A stretch of DNA of 64,000 nt, from contig JADLDO010000070.1 of assembly GCA_020846635.1 (NCBI GenBank), positions 1-64,000 on the forward strand, given 5' to 3'. Made by a program: the position numbers and the translations under genes. Shown here piece by piece: positions 1 to 9,140 of this stretch (the first letter of the stretch is position 1; each line of letters opens with the position of its first letter). A model generated the notes under the pieces. It worked only from the letters and a program-made list of their open reading frames with translations, ran no database searches and had not been told where the DNA came from. This DNA comes from Caldilineaceae bacterium (GTDB lineage Bacteria; Chloroflexota; Anaerolineae; Caldilineales; Caldilineaceae).

Positions 1-1
1 C

Positions 2-100
2 AACTTAATAGCTGGGCTGATTGCCTACACCTGGCGACCCCTCAAGCCATCGTTGGGCATCCGGCCTGATAACCACCTCGTGCCTGTCGCTATCCTTTAG
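2..100 (+). pseudogene. Possible C-terminal remnant of a transposase (cut by window edge)
   Basis: An open frame enters from the left edge and ends at a TAG at 98-100, giving 32 residues that include LIAGLIAYTWRPLKPSLGI. The hydrophobic stretch followed by a KPSL motif resembles the tails of some IS transposases (IS4-like DDE enzymes), but this is recalled similarity only. Whether the gene is intact upstream cannot be judged. It could equally be a chance frame. Confidence 0.3.
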
Positions 101-431
101 TTCTCTTACATCGAACTGACGTTAAGTACAAACTATTTTGACGTTGAACTGTTTGTCCCCCAGACAAAGGTTTTCTCTCTCCTCGTGTTTGTGTCGCAAT
201 TGGCTCCTGTTCTTACCAGCATTCGCTGATCTGCACGACAGGGTAGCCTGTTTCCATTCGCTGCATATGTGTTGTTTATAGTGTCTTTGAGCCACTTGGC
301 AGGCGGAGCGGTGTTCACTCCAACCGTTGGATTTAACACGGTCGAGGCAGTGGATCTCAATCTCATCCAAGATTCGGGCTCATCACCTAGTTGCAGTCGT
401 CGCAGAATATCTCTTTGATGGAGGCAAAAGG
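101..431. other. Gene-free stretch upstream of the multicopper oxidase
   Basis: Only short overlapping minus-strand frames without ribosome sites occur here, and none looks coding. No convincing sigma-70 promoter or hairpin was found. The end of the stretch carries the GGAGG ribosome site (about 420-424) for the ATG at 432. It is probably the leader of the oxidase gene, perhaps with decayed insertion-sequence DNA at its left end. Confidence 0.5.
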
Positions 432-2600
432 ATGATTACTCGACGTGATTTTCTAAGAATTGGCACCGTAGTCGGTGCCGGGGTGATCTTCTGGCGGGGT
501 GACACTCTGTATGCGCGGTCGAATGAATCGCGTGTAGCCATGCCTATCGGGCAGATTCCTGGTGGCTCACTCGACCCGCTGGCGGTTCCCAAATTCCAGA
601 CACCGTTGTTGATCCCACCGGTGATGCCAAAGGCCGGAACGATTAAGAACAAGAAGGGTAAGAACGCTGACTACTACGAGATTTCGATGCAACAGTTCTC
701 GCAGCAGATCCTCCCGCCCCCCTGGCCGGCAACGACGGTGTGGGGCTATGGTGCCGTTAGTGCAAAGAGTAAGCGTGGGCTGTTGCTGCACCATGCGCCC
801 TCGCTTACCATCGAGGCTAAGTACAATACACCAGCGCGAGTGAAATGGATCAATGACCTGAAGGATGTTGATGGCAACTACCAACCTCATCTACTACCCG
901 TGGACCCGACGCTGCATTGGGCCAACCCAACTGGGGGTCTTATGGGGAGGGATATGCGTCCTACCTTCACCTCAACACCCGGCCCGTACACTGGCCCTGT
1001 CCCTATCGTCACGCATGTGCATGGTGCTGCGGGCGTGGGTGATGAAAGTGACGGCTATGCTGAGGCATGGTATCTTCCCGCTGCCAGCAACATCCCGTCT
1101 GGATACGCGACGGAAGGCACCTGGTACAGCTTCTTCGCCACCAAAGCTGCTGCCACTTTAGGCGCAACTTGGGGGCCTGGATACGCTACATTCGAATATC
1201 CAAACCGGCATCGTGCCGCGACCAATTGGTACCATGACCATACGCTGGGCATGACCCGGCTCAACGTGTATGCCGGCCCAGCCGGATTCTATATCATTCG
1301 TGGCGGGCCCGAAGGTGACGGTGCTGTGCTCGACACTCGTTTTGGCACTCCAGCCGTGTTGCCAGGGCCGGCACCCAAGGAAAACGACAAGTTTCCTCCC
1401 AACAAGAGCTACTATGAGATTCCGATTGCCATTCAGGATAGGTCGTTCAACGCCGATGGTTCGCTCTTCTATCCCGACACACGCGCGTTCTTCGACGGCA
1501 TCACCGGGCCGTATTTACCGGATACCGATGTATCGCCGATCTGGAACCCTGAGTTCTTCGGCAACATAATCATGGTTAATGGCAATACTTGGCCGTTCCA
1601 GAGTGTGGAACAGCGTCGCTACCGGCTGCGCTTTCTCAACGGCTGCCAGTCGCGCTTCCTGATCTTAGATTTCAACCAGATCCCCGGCATCGAAGTGTGG
1701 ATCATTGGCAACGAGGGCGGCTTTTTGGCCGCGCCGGTGAACCTCACCGCCAACCACGGCAACCGGCTGCTGATGGGCTTGGCCGAGCGTGCGGATGTGA
1801 TTGTGGACTTCACCAATGTACCCGTGGGCAACTATATCCTGGGCAATATCGGCCCGGATGAACCTTTTGGGGGTGGCGTGCCGGGCGAGGATTTTGATGT
1901 GGCAGACCCCGCGAGTACAGGCCAAGTGATGGAGTTCCGTGTCGTGCCGGCGCTGGCCCCGGATCCGACCACGCCGCCACAGTTCCTACAGTTGCCGGCT
2001 ATCACACCTTATCCTGCAGAAACGATTACCCGCCCGTTGGCTCTGTTGGAGGAGATGTCGTCCTTCTTTGCTGACGCACCGGCGGAAGCGCTGCTCAGCA
2101 CCGTGGCCGGTGATCCCAATGTCGCTCCAGGAGAGTGGACCAAGCGTATGTGGATGGAGCCGATCACCGAAAACCCAACACTCGGCTCCACCGAGCTCTG
2201 GGAGTTCTATAACGCCACTGCGGATAGTCACCCGATGCATGTGCATGAAGCAGCCTTTGAGGTTGTCAACCGGCAGGAGATCTTTGTGGATGAATCAAAC
2301 CAAACCGTACAAGTTGTGCCTGGCACGATGCCAGTGCCACCAGAGGCCTGGGAAACCGGGTTCAAGGACACTGTAATTGCCTATCCGGGCCAGGTCACAC
2401 GCATCCGTCTCCAGTTTGACACAGAGGGCCGCTTCGTTTGGCACTGCCACATTGTCGAGCATGAGGACAATGAGATGATGAGACCGTACCAAGTTGGGCC
2501 GATTCCGGCTGATAGCCCGCAAGCACTCGTCACGGCAAGCAGTGTGACTGGTGAGAACGAGGGGATCAAGACACACATCCCGTGGGTAAGCGGCCAGTAG
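432..2600 (+). CDS. Tat-exported multicopper oxidase (CotA/bilirubin oxidase-like)
   Basis: Predicted 722-aa secreted copper enzyme that couples one-electron oxidation of a substrate (metal ion, phenol or bilirubin-like) to reduction of O2 to water. The ATG at 432 is preferred over an upstream start at 327 because GGAGG precedes it and it begins a twin-arginine signal (ITRRDFLRIG, residues 2-11). All four copper-ligand motifs are present: HVHG near residue 195, WYHDHTLGM near 266, HPMHVHE near 600 and HCHIVEHEDNEM near 671, where the final Met is the likely type 1 axial ligand. The HDHTLGMTR wording resembles CotA and bilirubin oxidases more than plant laccases. It stands alone, followed by a terminator-like hairpin. 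The physiological substrate is unknown. Confidence 0.93.
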   Translation: MITRRDFLRIGTVVGAGVIFWRGDTLYARSNESRVAMPIGQIPGGSLDPLAVPKFQTPLLIPPVMPKAGTIKNKKGKNADYYEISMQQFSQQILPPPWPATTVWGYGAVSAKSKRGLLLHHAPSLTIEAKYNTPARVKWINDLKDVDGNYQPHLLPVDPTLHWANPTGGLMGRDMRPTFTSTPGPYTGPVPIVTHVHGAAGVGDESDGYAEAWYLPAASNIPSGYATEGTWYSFFATKAAATLGATWGPGYATFEYPNRHRAATNWYHDHTLGMTRLNVYAGPAGFYIIRGGPEGDGAVLDTRFGTPAVLPGPAPKENDKFPPNKSYYEIPIAIQDRSFNADGSLFYPDTRAFFDGITGPYLPDTDVSPIWNPEFFGNIIMVNGNTWPFQSVEQRRYRLRFLNGCQSRFLILDFNQIPGIEVWIIGNEGGFLAAPVNLTANHGNRLLMGLAERADVIVDFTNVPVGNYILGNIGPDEPFGGGVPGEDFDVADPASTGQVMEFRVVPALAPDPTTPPQFLQLPAITPYPAETITRPLALLEEMSSFFADAPAEALLSTVAGDPNVAPGEWTKRMWMEPITENPTLGSTELWEFYNATADSHPMHVHEAAFEVVNRQEIFVDESNQTVQVVPGTMPVPPEAWETGFKDTVIAYPGQVTRIRLQFDTEGRFVWHCHIVEHEDNEMMRPYQVGPIPADSPQALVTASSVTGENEGIKTHIPWVSGQ

Positions 2601-2613
2601 GAACGAGACGAGA

Positions 2614-2657
2614 ACAGTCTGCCGAGGCTAGAGGCTACCACGACCTCGGCAGACTGT
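2614..2657. terminator. Hairpin between convergent genes
   Basis: A perfect 14-bp inverted repeat (ACAGTCTGCCGAGG at 2614-2627 with its complement at 2644-2657) encloses a 16-nt loop. It lies between the oxidase stop and the convergent PNPOx-fold gene and so could stop transcription from both sides. No long T-run follows, so factor-independent termination is not certain. Confidence 0.65.
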
Positions 2658-2706
2658 GTGTTCACCCAAATCAATCACAACCTCTGTCACATTCTCAGCG
2701 ATAATC

Positions 2707-3186
2707 CTACATGCCCATCGCCCGTTCAAGTGCGTTGGGGAAGCGCTGCTCGAAATCTAGTATGGCGACCCACTCAGGCTGGATCACCACGCGTGCCATC
2801 TGCGAGACGAGGCCCTTTACCTGCCCTACCCATGCCTCGCCTTGCTCCGCGCCAAAATAGCGGGCAGCCGAAGCGGCATACTCAGGCACGACACCATCCA
2901 CAATCTCGACAGTGGCGCTCCCGCGTATCAATAACACCTTGTGAGGCCAGTTATTATCGTCGATCGTCACGGCTACTTTGGGATTTTGCCGAAGTGCATG
3001 AACCTTTGGCGCTTCTACGGGTGAGCCTAATACAATCTGTTCCCCGTTCCAATGAAACCAGATAGGTACCACACGCGGCGTGCCATCTGTCCAGACATAT
3101 GCCACGCGTGCCGGAATCCGAGAGTGCAACAACTCTTGAGCAATTGGATCGTTCAGTAGAGCTAAGTCCCCCTGCTGTGTAGGCAT
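2707..3186 (-). CDS. Pyridoxamine 5'-phosphate oxidase-fold protein
   Basis: A 159-aa protein of the split-barrel FMN/F420-binding family (PNPOx-like). Visible family features are the RVAYVWTDGTPRVVPIWFHW strand pair (about residues 25-45), KVHALRQNPKVAVTID and the VLLIRGSATVEI strand. Small members of this family bind FMN, F420 or heme and reduce diverse substrates, so the reaction cannot be named. The start at 3186 is chosen because AAGGAG lies just upstream. A longer frame to 3252 adds a Cys-rich stretch that looks non-coding. It is convergent with the oxidase and appears monocistronic. Confidence 0.85.
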   Translation of the reverse strand: MPTQQGDLALLNDPIAQELLHSRIPARVAYVWTDGTPRVVPIWFHWNGEQIVLGSPVEAPKVHALRQNPKVAVTIDDNNWPHKVLLIRGSATVEIVDGVVPEYAASAARYFGAEQGEAWVGQVKGLVSQMARVVIQPEWVAILDFEQRFPNALERAMGM

Positions 3187-3394
3187 TGCTTTCTCCTTTA
3201 TGCCACAAGTAAATCCGCAGAAGCCTGTACAACTCTCCGATTGCGCCTGCAACTCCCTTGTCGAGTCCCCACATGGTTCAGTGGGGTACTTGCCTTAGGG
3301 TGTACTGCCTGAGCGTTGTCCGGTCATGGCGCTCCTCTTATTCGCTTTCAGTCTGTGCCAAATTGAGACAGGAAGATTGATTTTACCTCCGATC

Positions 3395-5020
3395 CTAGTG
3401 AGCGGGTAGCGCGGGCATCAACTCCGCCATTTCGACAGCGCGGGCAGCGCGCAACATCGTGGCTTCGTCCCACGGGCGGGCAATGAGTTGGATCGAGAGC
3501 GGCAGACCGGCCTGGTTGAGGCCGCAGGGTACGGTAACAGCAGGCCAGCCAAGCGCATTAAAGGAGTTCATAAAGGCAGTCGAGGCAGGTTCGCCCAACT
3601 TGGGCGCAGCGTCGGGATGAGCAGGTGTGCTGAGCAGATCGACCTGCTCGAAGATTGTATCCCAGCGGCGGCGGATGCCCTGGCGCGCCTGCTGTGCGCG
3701 CATAAAATCGCCTGGCCCATACATAAAAGCGCGCACCAAGCGCCCGCGGCAAAAAGGCCCGTAGAGGTCATAATGGGCAGCCAGCAGCGGCGCATGGAAG
3801 GCCGCAGCCTCCATTGCTAGCAGTGAACCGGAGATCGCGCGCAACGGATCCATCTCCGGCAGATCGACATCGACCAGGGTCGCGCCCTGGCTTGCCAGCG
3901 CATCGAGCGCCGCGTGCCAGCCTGCCAGCGTTTCATCGGTCGCCAACGGCTTATTCGTACCGTCCGCACGCAGCACGCCGATCCGCAAGCCCTTGACACC
4001 CGCCTGTAGATCCGGCGGCACAGCAAAGTCACTGTTGGGGCGCGTGCGCGGGTCGCGCTTGTCATAGCCTGCCAGCACAGAGAGCAGCAAGGCGGCATCT
4101 TCAACGCTGCGCGTGAGCGGGCCAAGATGATCCAGCGACCAGGAGAGCGGGTCACAGCCATAGAGGCTGACGCGGCCAAAGGTCGCCTTCAGCCCAACAA
4201 TACCACAGAAGGCGGCGGGGATGCGGATTGAGCAGCCGGTGTCCGAGCCCAGCGCGCCAAAGACCATGCCATCCGCCACCGCGGCAGCAGAGCCGCTGCT
4301 GGAGCCGCCAGTATCGTGGTCAAGTTCCCAGGGGTTGCGGGTCAGGCCATAATGGGGATTGGTTGAGCCGGGCCAGTAGGCAAACTCAGAGAGGCAGGTC
4401 TTGCCGACGATGATCGCTCCCGCCGCGGCCAGCCGCTCGATGGCTGTGGCGTCGTGGTCGGTGACGCGCTCGCCAAAGACCTTTGACCCCGCGGTGGTGA
4501 TCGTCCCCTTCATCGCCACCAGGTCTTTGGCGGCGATGGGAATGCCATGCAACGGGCCGCGATAATCGCCCGCCGCGATCTCCTGTTCGGCGCGCCGCGC
4601 AGCCGCGCGGGCACGCTCGTCTAGTACCAGTTGGAAGGCGTTGATCGTCGGGTTGCGCCGCTCGATGCGTTGCAATGCCTGTTCGGTAAGCTCGACGGGG
4701 GAAAGCTGCCGGCTGTGCAGCAGGGGCGCGATGGCGGCAATGGTGGCAGGCGCGTCCGCTGCATGGGCAGCGCGGGGCATGCTGCTCGGTGGCGCGTCGC
4801 CTGCATGGGGAATCTCTTCAATAGACCACGCGGCCAAATAGCCGGGCACGCTGGCGTTATCATAGGGAGCCACGGCCTGATTAAAGTCGTCGTATTGCGC
4901 TAGCGAGCCGCTCTCGACAAAGTTCTCAATGTCGGTATCTGTGGCGGGAACAGCGGCAGCGCGCAGGTTCATACGCAGGCGGTCAAGCAGGTCGGAGGCG
5001 TCAGGTGAAGTGATTGGCAT
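3395..5020 (-). CDS. Amidase (amidase signature family)
   Basis: A 541-aa amidase-signature hydrolase, predicted to cleave a carboxamide to acid and ammonia in the cytoplasm. The Ser-cisSer-Lys triad elements are visible: Lys in PIAAKDLVAMKG, and the Ser-rich GGSSSGSAAAVADG loop followed by GSDTGCSIRIPAAFCG, where the nucleophile Ser is SIRIPAA. The first 60 residues, before the amidase core, resemble the small AtzG-type helical subunit of amidohydrolases, which would make this a natural fusion. The start at 5020 has AAGGG 8 nt upstream; an ATG 7 codons earlier has no ribosome site. The next gene upstream on the same strand (5100-6161) is another hydrolase 80 bp away, and the two may be cotranscribed. 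Substrate unknown. Confidence 0.9.
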   Translation of the reverse strand: MPITSPDASDLLDRLRMNLRAAAVPATDTDIENFVESGSLAQYDDFNQAVAPYDNASVPGYLAAWSIEEIPHAGDAPPSSMPRAAHAADAPATIAAIAPLLHSRQLSPVELTEQALQRIERRNPTINAFQLVLDERARAAARRAEQEIAAGDYRGPLHGIPIAAKDLVAMKGTITTAGSKVFGERVTDHDATAIERLAAAGAIIVGKTCLSEFAYWPGSTNPHYGLTRNPWELDHDTGGSSSGSAAAVADGMVFGALGSDTGCSIRIPAAFCGIVGLKATFGRVSLYGCDPLSWSLDHLGPLTRSVEDAALLLSVLAGYDKRDPRTRPNSDFAVPPDLQAGVKGLRIGVLRADGTNKPLATDETLAGWHAALDALASQGATLVDVDLPEMDPLRAISGSLLAMEAAAFHAPLLAAHYDLYGPFCRGRLVRAFMYGPGDFMRAQQARQGIRRRWDTIFEQVDLLSTPAHPDAAPKLGEPASTAFMNSFNALGWPAVTVPCGLNQAGLPLSIQLIARPWDEATMLRAARAVEMAELMPALPAH

Positions 5021-5099
5021 GGTTTTGCCCTTTTCTGTCATATACTGGCGAGGATGAATCTCTCGACAAGATTAAACCACAATTTCAGAGGAAATTGAA

Positions 5100-6161
5100 T
5101 CAGGCGCGCAGCCAGCGATCGAGCCAGGGATAGGCGTCTTGCCCATGCCAGACATGCCCACCGTCAAAAAAGTCTGTGGCGAAGTGATCTTTTTTGCCAA
5201 GCAGCTCATAGGCGCGGCCAATGATCTCGCATTGTTCGACCACATTCTGAATACCGCGCGGCCCGTTAAGAGGATCCTGGCGCGCCGCTTCGATCAAGAG
5301 GGGGCGCGGTGCGATCAGTGCCGCTACATCACCCATGTCCGCCGCCTCCCACATATGGGGAATATAGTTGCAGTCGCAATTGGCGGCGAGATAGAGCAGC
5401 GAATCCTCGACGCCGTACATGTAGCCGCTGATGACGGCACAGGCGATGCGTTCATCCAACGCGGCCAACCACAAGGTCTGTGCCCCTCCGCCCGAAAGCC
5501 CAATACAGCCGATCTTCTCCCCCTCTGTCTCTGGACGTGTGGCAATATAGTCCAGCAGCGCCATCAGATCCCATGTCCACATGCCCGCCACTGTCAACCC
5601 CAGCGGCATCCCCATGTGGGTTAATTGGCGGCAAGAGGAATCAAGCAATGCTTCGGGGGCCGCCATGAGCCGTTCGCGCCGTTCGCCAAAGCCGCGTGCA
5701 TCGGGGCAAAAGACGACATAGCCTCGGCGCACCGTCTCTACGCCATAAGCATAGTTATGCTTGCGAATAGTGTCGGTGACTGCCGGGGATGCTTCAACCC
5801 CGGCGACGGCAAACTTGCCACCGCTGCTGTGCCCGTGTGTGGCGATGACAGCCGGGGCAGTGCGTGACGAGTCTGACAATGAGTCGGGAACAAGGATATA
5901 GAGAGGCATGACCACACCCGGTTCGGTGTCAATCTCCACACGCTGGCGCACATAGCCGTCGCAAGTCATCGACTCCGTGATGCGCGCATTCAGCGGCGTG
6001 GCAAGCATGCGACGGAGTCCCAATAACTCTTGGATGCGGGCGCGCAATTCTTGCTGCCATATGCGCCAATCTTCAACGCGGGTCGCCTGGAAACGTTGCG
6101 CGCGCCCGGTGGCCCGGAAACGGTTGTGAAAAGTTTGTTCGGTCTGAAAGAGTTGAGTCAT
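5100..6161 (-). CDS. Alpha/beta hydrolase (acetyl-xylan-esterase/dienelactone hydrolase-like)
   Basis: A 353-aa serine hydrolase without a signal peptide. The nucleophile elbow GLSGGGAQT, an acid in EAARQDPLNG and a C-terminal GGHVWHG histidine form a probable catalytic triad. The THGHSSGGK segment before the core is the usual oxyanion-hole HG motif. The N-terminal helical region (about residues 1-100) before the fold is typical of the large cytosolic esterase families related to AXE1. It lies 79 bp upstream of the amidase on the same strand, suggesting a two-gene operon for ester and amide cleavage. Substrate not predictable. Confidence 0.85.
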   Translation of the reverse strand: MTQLFQTEQTFHNRFRATGRAQRFQATRVEDWRIWQQELRARIQELLGLRRMLATPLNARITESMTCDGYVRQRVEIDTEPGVVMPLYILVPDSLSDSSRTAPAVIATHGHSSGGKFAVAGVEASPAVTDTIRKHNYAYGVETVRRGYVVFCPDARGFGERRERLMAAPEALLDSSCRQLTHMGMPLGLTVAGMWTWDLMALLDYIATRPETEGEKIGCIGLSGGGAQTLWLAALDERIACAVISGYMYGVEDSLLYLAANCDCNYIPHMWEAADMGDVAALIAPRPLLIEAARQDPLNGPRGIQNVVEQCEIIGRAYELLGKKDHFATDFFDGGHVWHGQDAYPWLDRWLRA

Positions 6162-6194
6162 AGGTAGCCCTGTCTGGTCGGATCATCTATGCAG

Positions 6195-6230
6195 CCGATA
6201 GGTGAGTAGGTAGGTGAGTAGATAGGTAAA
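6195..6230. repeat. Short TAGGTGAG-type tandem repeat in an intergenic region
   Basis: The stretch reads as imperfect copies of TAGGTGAG/TAGGT between the divergent hydrolase and acetyltransferase genes. A TATAAT at 6250-6255 could be the -10 element of the rightward gene, but no good -35 hexamer sits 17 bp upstream. The role of the repeat is unknown. Confidence 0.4.
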
Positions 6231-6327
6231 ATAATCGTCAAGATACAAGTATAATATGGCATATCAACAGCAAGTAATCAGATCAAATGATCCCATGCCC
6301 GTACTGTGCCGATTCAGGAGCTATCGT

Positions 6328-6864
6328 ATGCTGCAAGGCAAGCGTGTTCGACTGCGTAGCATGGCCCGTGAAGACCTGCCGCGACTTTGCGAGTTCAACA
6401 ACGATCTCGAAGTCGAATTGGCGGGAGGCGGCGATCCGCCCACCCCCCAATCGCTGGCACGTCTTCAGGCCGAGTATGATCAGGAGGCGGCGAAAGGTGG
6501 GCGTGACGGCTCTGCCTTCGCCATTGAAGCGGATGGCAAGTTCATCGGTCAGTGCGCCCTGTTCAACTTCAACCCCACTGCCCAGACTTGTGAATTAGGG
6601 ATTACGATTGGCGACAAGGCCTATTGGGGGCGCGGCTATGGGCGCGAGAGCATCAACCTGTTGGTCGAATATGCCTTTCGGCAGCGCAATATCCATAAAG
6701 TCTGGCTCCAGGTTCATGCGAGAAATGAGCGTGCCGTCAGCGCCTATCAAGCGTGTGGCTTTCAGCAAGAGGGAAGGCTGCGCGCACACGTTTGGAGTAA
6801 TGGCTCCTATGACGACCTGATCCAAATGGGCTTGCTGCGCGATGAATGGCAGAAGCCGGACTGA
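6328..6864 (+). CDS. GNAT N-acetyltransferase (RimJ/RimL type)
   Basis: A 178-aa acetyl-CoA-dependent N-acetyltransferase. The N-terminal LQGKRVRLRSMAREDLPRL motif, the GITIGDKAYWGRGYGRESI pyrophosphate-binding loop (Q/R-x-x-G-x-G/A variant) and NIHKVWLQVHARNERAVSAY are characteristic of the RimJ/RimL branch, which acetylates protein N-termini or small amines. The start at 6328 has CAGGAG 7 nt upstream; a frame open from 6256 lacks this. It is divergent from the hydrolase at 5100-6161 and convergent with the next gene. Acceptor unknown. Confidence 0.9.
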   Translation: MLQGKRVRLRSMAREDLPRLCEFNNDLEVELAGGGDPPTPQSLARLQAEYDQEAAKGGRDGSAFAIEADGKFIGQCALFNFNPTAQTCELGITIGDKAYWGRGYGRESINLLVEYAFRQRNIHKVWLQVHARNERAVSAYQACGFQQEGRLRAHVWSNGSYDDLIQMGLLRDEWQKPD

Positions 6865-6937
6865 CAGGAACAGGGGAACGCTGCCCGTCTATTCTCTCTC
6901 CGCGGCGCTGCGCCTCTGCGCGAGAACCAATCTCTTT

Positions 6938-7906
6938 TCACTCCGGCACGTTGAGATAGGTGCGAAAAAAGTCGCCCAGACGCGCCGCAAATTCTTCAGG
7001 ATAGACCCCCGGCGCGCGTACATGGTCGATCTCATCGACAAACCAGAAGGTGGCATTGATCCCGGCTTGCTGCGCCGCGGCTTGCAGGTCATAGCTGTGG
7101 TGAATGGCGATGCGCGTGTCGCCTCTGCTGTGGACCACCCAAACAGGCCGGTCACCGGCACTGAGCAAGGCCTCCACCGGGTTATGTTCCAGCAAATCTT
7201 CGCCGCTCACAACCTTCGCCATCCAGATCGCCGCGGGCGCAAACAGGCTCGGATACCCGTTGTTTTGCATCTCCTCGCGGATGATCTGGGGCAGGCTGGC
7301 AAAAGGCGAATTGAGGGCAATGGCAGCGATGCGCGGTTCATGTTGGAAGGCAAAGAGTACCGCCGCCGCGCCGAGCGAGTTCCCCAGGATGCCAATCCGA
7401 TCTGGCGCAAATCCCTTTGCCTGCACCAACCAATCCCACGCACCTAATACGTCCTCATACTCCTTGTTGCCAATGCTCGAATAGCCGTTATCAAAGTCGG
7501 AATCGCCTGTATTACGCAGGTCGATGATGAGGACATTAAAGCCGTTGTGCCAGAGGATGCCCGCCGGTACGAGCGCAGCCTGGGCATATTTGCAGCCGCC
7601 CAGCCCGTCGACTACGATAATGACCGGCTGATTGGGATCGGCTTCCACATACCAGCCGGAGATTTGCAATTCGGGCTGGCGGCTGGGAAAGCGCACCTCT
7701 GCATAGGTGGGCATGAAAAAGGGCGAGAAGTCCGATACAGGCCAGTCGGTGAGATTGGTAAAGTGATCGGGGCGGTTAGCGAGATGCATGTCACAACTGC
7801 CGCGCACATTCGCCAGCCGCGTATAGACCAGGTAGCCCATTGTAAAATAGGCAACGACGAGCAGCAGAATAAAAACAAGCAGTCCGAGTATCACTTTCCC
7901 ACCCAT
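6938..7906 (-). CDS. Membrane-anchored alpha/beta hydrolase
   Basis: A 322-aa hydrolase with one N-terminal transmembrane helix (about residues 5-30) that should anchor it with the catalytic domain outside. The nucleophile elbow is GILGNSLGAAA, the acid lies near VVHSRGDTRIAIHHSY and the histidine in DEIDHVRA. VDGLGG occupies the oxyanion position. It resembles the BEM46/YqkD-like family of exported or membrane-bound hydrolases. GAGGG lies upstream of the ATG. It is divergent from the nucleoside hydrolase. Substrate unknown. Confidence 0.85.
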   Translation of the reverse strand: MGGKVILGLLVFILLLVVAYFTMGYLVYTRLANVRGSCDMHLANRPDHFTNLTDWPVSDFSPFFMPTYAEVRFPSRQPELQISGWYVEADPNQPVIIVVDGLGGCKYAQAALVPAGILWHNGFNVLIIDLRNTGDSDFDNGYSSIGNKEYEDVLGAWDWLVQAKGFAPDRIGILGNSLGAAAVLFAFQHEPRIAAIALNSPFASLPQIIREEMQNNGYPSLFAPAAIWMAKVVSGEDLLEHNPVEALLSAGDRPVWVVHSRGDTRIAIHHSYDLQAAAQQAGINATFWFVDEIDHVRAPGVYPEEFAARLGDFFRTYLNVPE

Positions 7907-8007
7907 TATCCTATTCCCTCTGTCTGGGCCGGCCAGACCCTAGTAGCGGTCAGAGCCTCGTGAACAATTCGGACAATTATCGCATAGTTTGGGCCACAAG
8001 GAGTAGC

Positions 8008-8958
8008 ATGGACAAAGTACATCTGGATACAGACCTGGGCGGTGACATTGACGACCTTTGCGCGCTTGCCATGTTGCTGCGCTGGCCGGACGACATCGAG
8101 CTAACTGGTATTACGGTTGTGGGTGACACACAGGGCAAAAGAACCGGCGCGGTTCGCTATGTCCTGGGGCTTGAAGGCAGAAACGAGATCCCCGTTGCCG
8201 CAGGGGCAGATACCTCGCAAGGGTTTTACCCCTATGAATTGGGTCTGCCTCCAGAGGAGCGATATTGGCCGCAGCCGATCATCCCTTCGCCCAATGCGCC
8301 GGAGGAGGCTATTCGCCTTCTCAAGCAAAGCATCGAACAAGGCGCAACGATCATCGGCATCGGCCCCTATACCAATCTCTATCTGCTTGAGCTGCAACAC
8401 CCTGGTATTTTAATGCAGGCCCGGCTTTTTCTCATGGGCGGCTATATCTACCCGCCGCGGCCTGGCTTTCCACAATGGCGTAACCAGGATGACTTCAATA
8501 TACAGGTAGATGTTCGGTCGGCCAAGCATGTTCTGCAAAATTCCAATCCAACGCTCATCCCGCTTTCTGTGACCGCGGAGACGGCGCTGCGCCGCATCCA
8601 TCTCGAACCCTTGCGCCTCTCTGGTGGTGTATTGGGACAGCTTATCGCCAAACAGGCGGAAGAATTCGCCATAGACGAGCAGATGGATCAGAAGTATGCA
8701 GCGAGCTATGAACGAGTCGCCGCCGATATCATCAACTTCCAACATGACGCCCTCGCCTGTGCGGTCGCGCTGGGCTGGCGTGAAGGCATCTGGATTGAGG
8801 AGCTTCCTTTGCTGGTGGAAGAAAGGGATGGCTGGCTTACCGAACGCATTGATCCCGCGGGCAAGCCTTTCCGGGTTGTGACAAAGGTGGATGGCCCCCG
8901 CTTTGACGAATTCTGGCTCGATATAGCAGGACGCGACCGCGGCCTCTTGTTCTCATGA
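8008..8958 (+). CDS. Nucleoside hydrolase (IUNH family)
   Basis: A 316-aa inosine-uridine preferring nucleoside hydrolase. These calcium enzymes split the N-glycosidic bond of ribonucleosides to base and ribose. The calcium-binding N-terminus HLDTDLGGDIDD (residues 5-16) matches the family DTDxGxDxDD signature, and DDFNIQVDVRSA corresponds to the ribose-binding FNxxxD motif. IIGIGPYTNLYL is the conserved IGPLTNLA-like strand. The ATG at 8008 has AAGGAG 4 nt upstream, favoured over a longer frame from 7960. A role in nucleoside salvage is inferred; base preference cannot be read. Confidence 0.9.
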   Translation: MDKVHLDTDLGGDIDDLCALAMLLRWPDDIELTGITVVGDTQGKRTGAVRYVLGLEGRNEIPVAAGADTSQGFYPYELGLPPEERYWPQPIIPSPNAPEEAIRLLKQSIEQGATIIGIGPYTNLYLLELQHPGILMQARLFLMGGYIYPPRPGFPQWRNQDDFNIQVDVRSAKHVLQNSNPTLIPLSVTAETALRRIHLEPLRLSGGVLGQLIAKQAEEFAIDEQMDQKYAASYERVAADIINFQHDALACAVALGWREGIWIEELPLLVEERDGWLTERIDPAGKPFRVVTKVDGPRFDEFWLDIAGRDRGLLFS

Positions 8959-9140
8959 GAATCTGATGAGTACATCCATGTGAATGGAGATAAACCTCCG
9001 AACTCTGCCTTCGAAAGGTGTATTTTGGGGCATGAGCTTGCTCACTAAAAGAGCAGCACGAAAAGCGCAAGCGGTGCCGGCAGTATGCTGCATGGCAGCC
9101 GCATCACGCACTGGAATACAGATTCGAAAGGATTCTCATT

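Noticed and set aside
327..431. N-terminal extension of the multicopper oxidase
   Set aside because: The ATG at 432 has GGAGG and starts a twin-arginine signal; the extension would bury it.
6227..6255. Strong promoter of the GNAT gene
   Set aside because: TATAAT is present but the hexamer 17 bp upstream does not resemble TTGACA.
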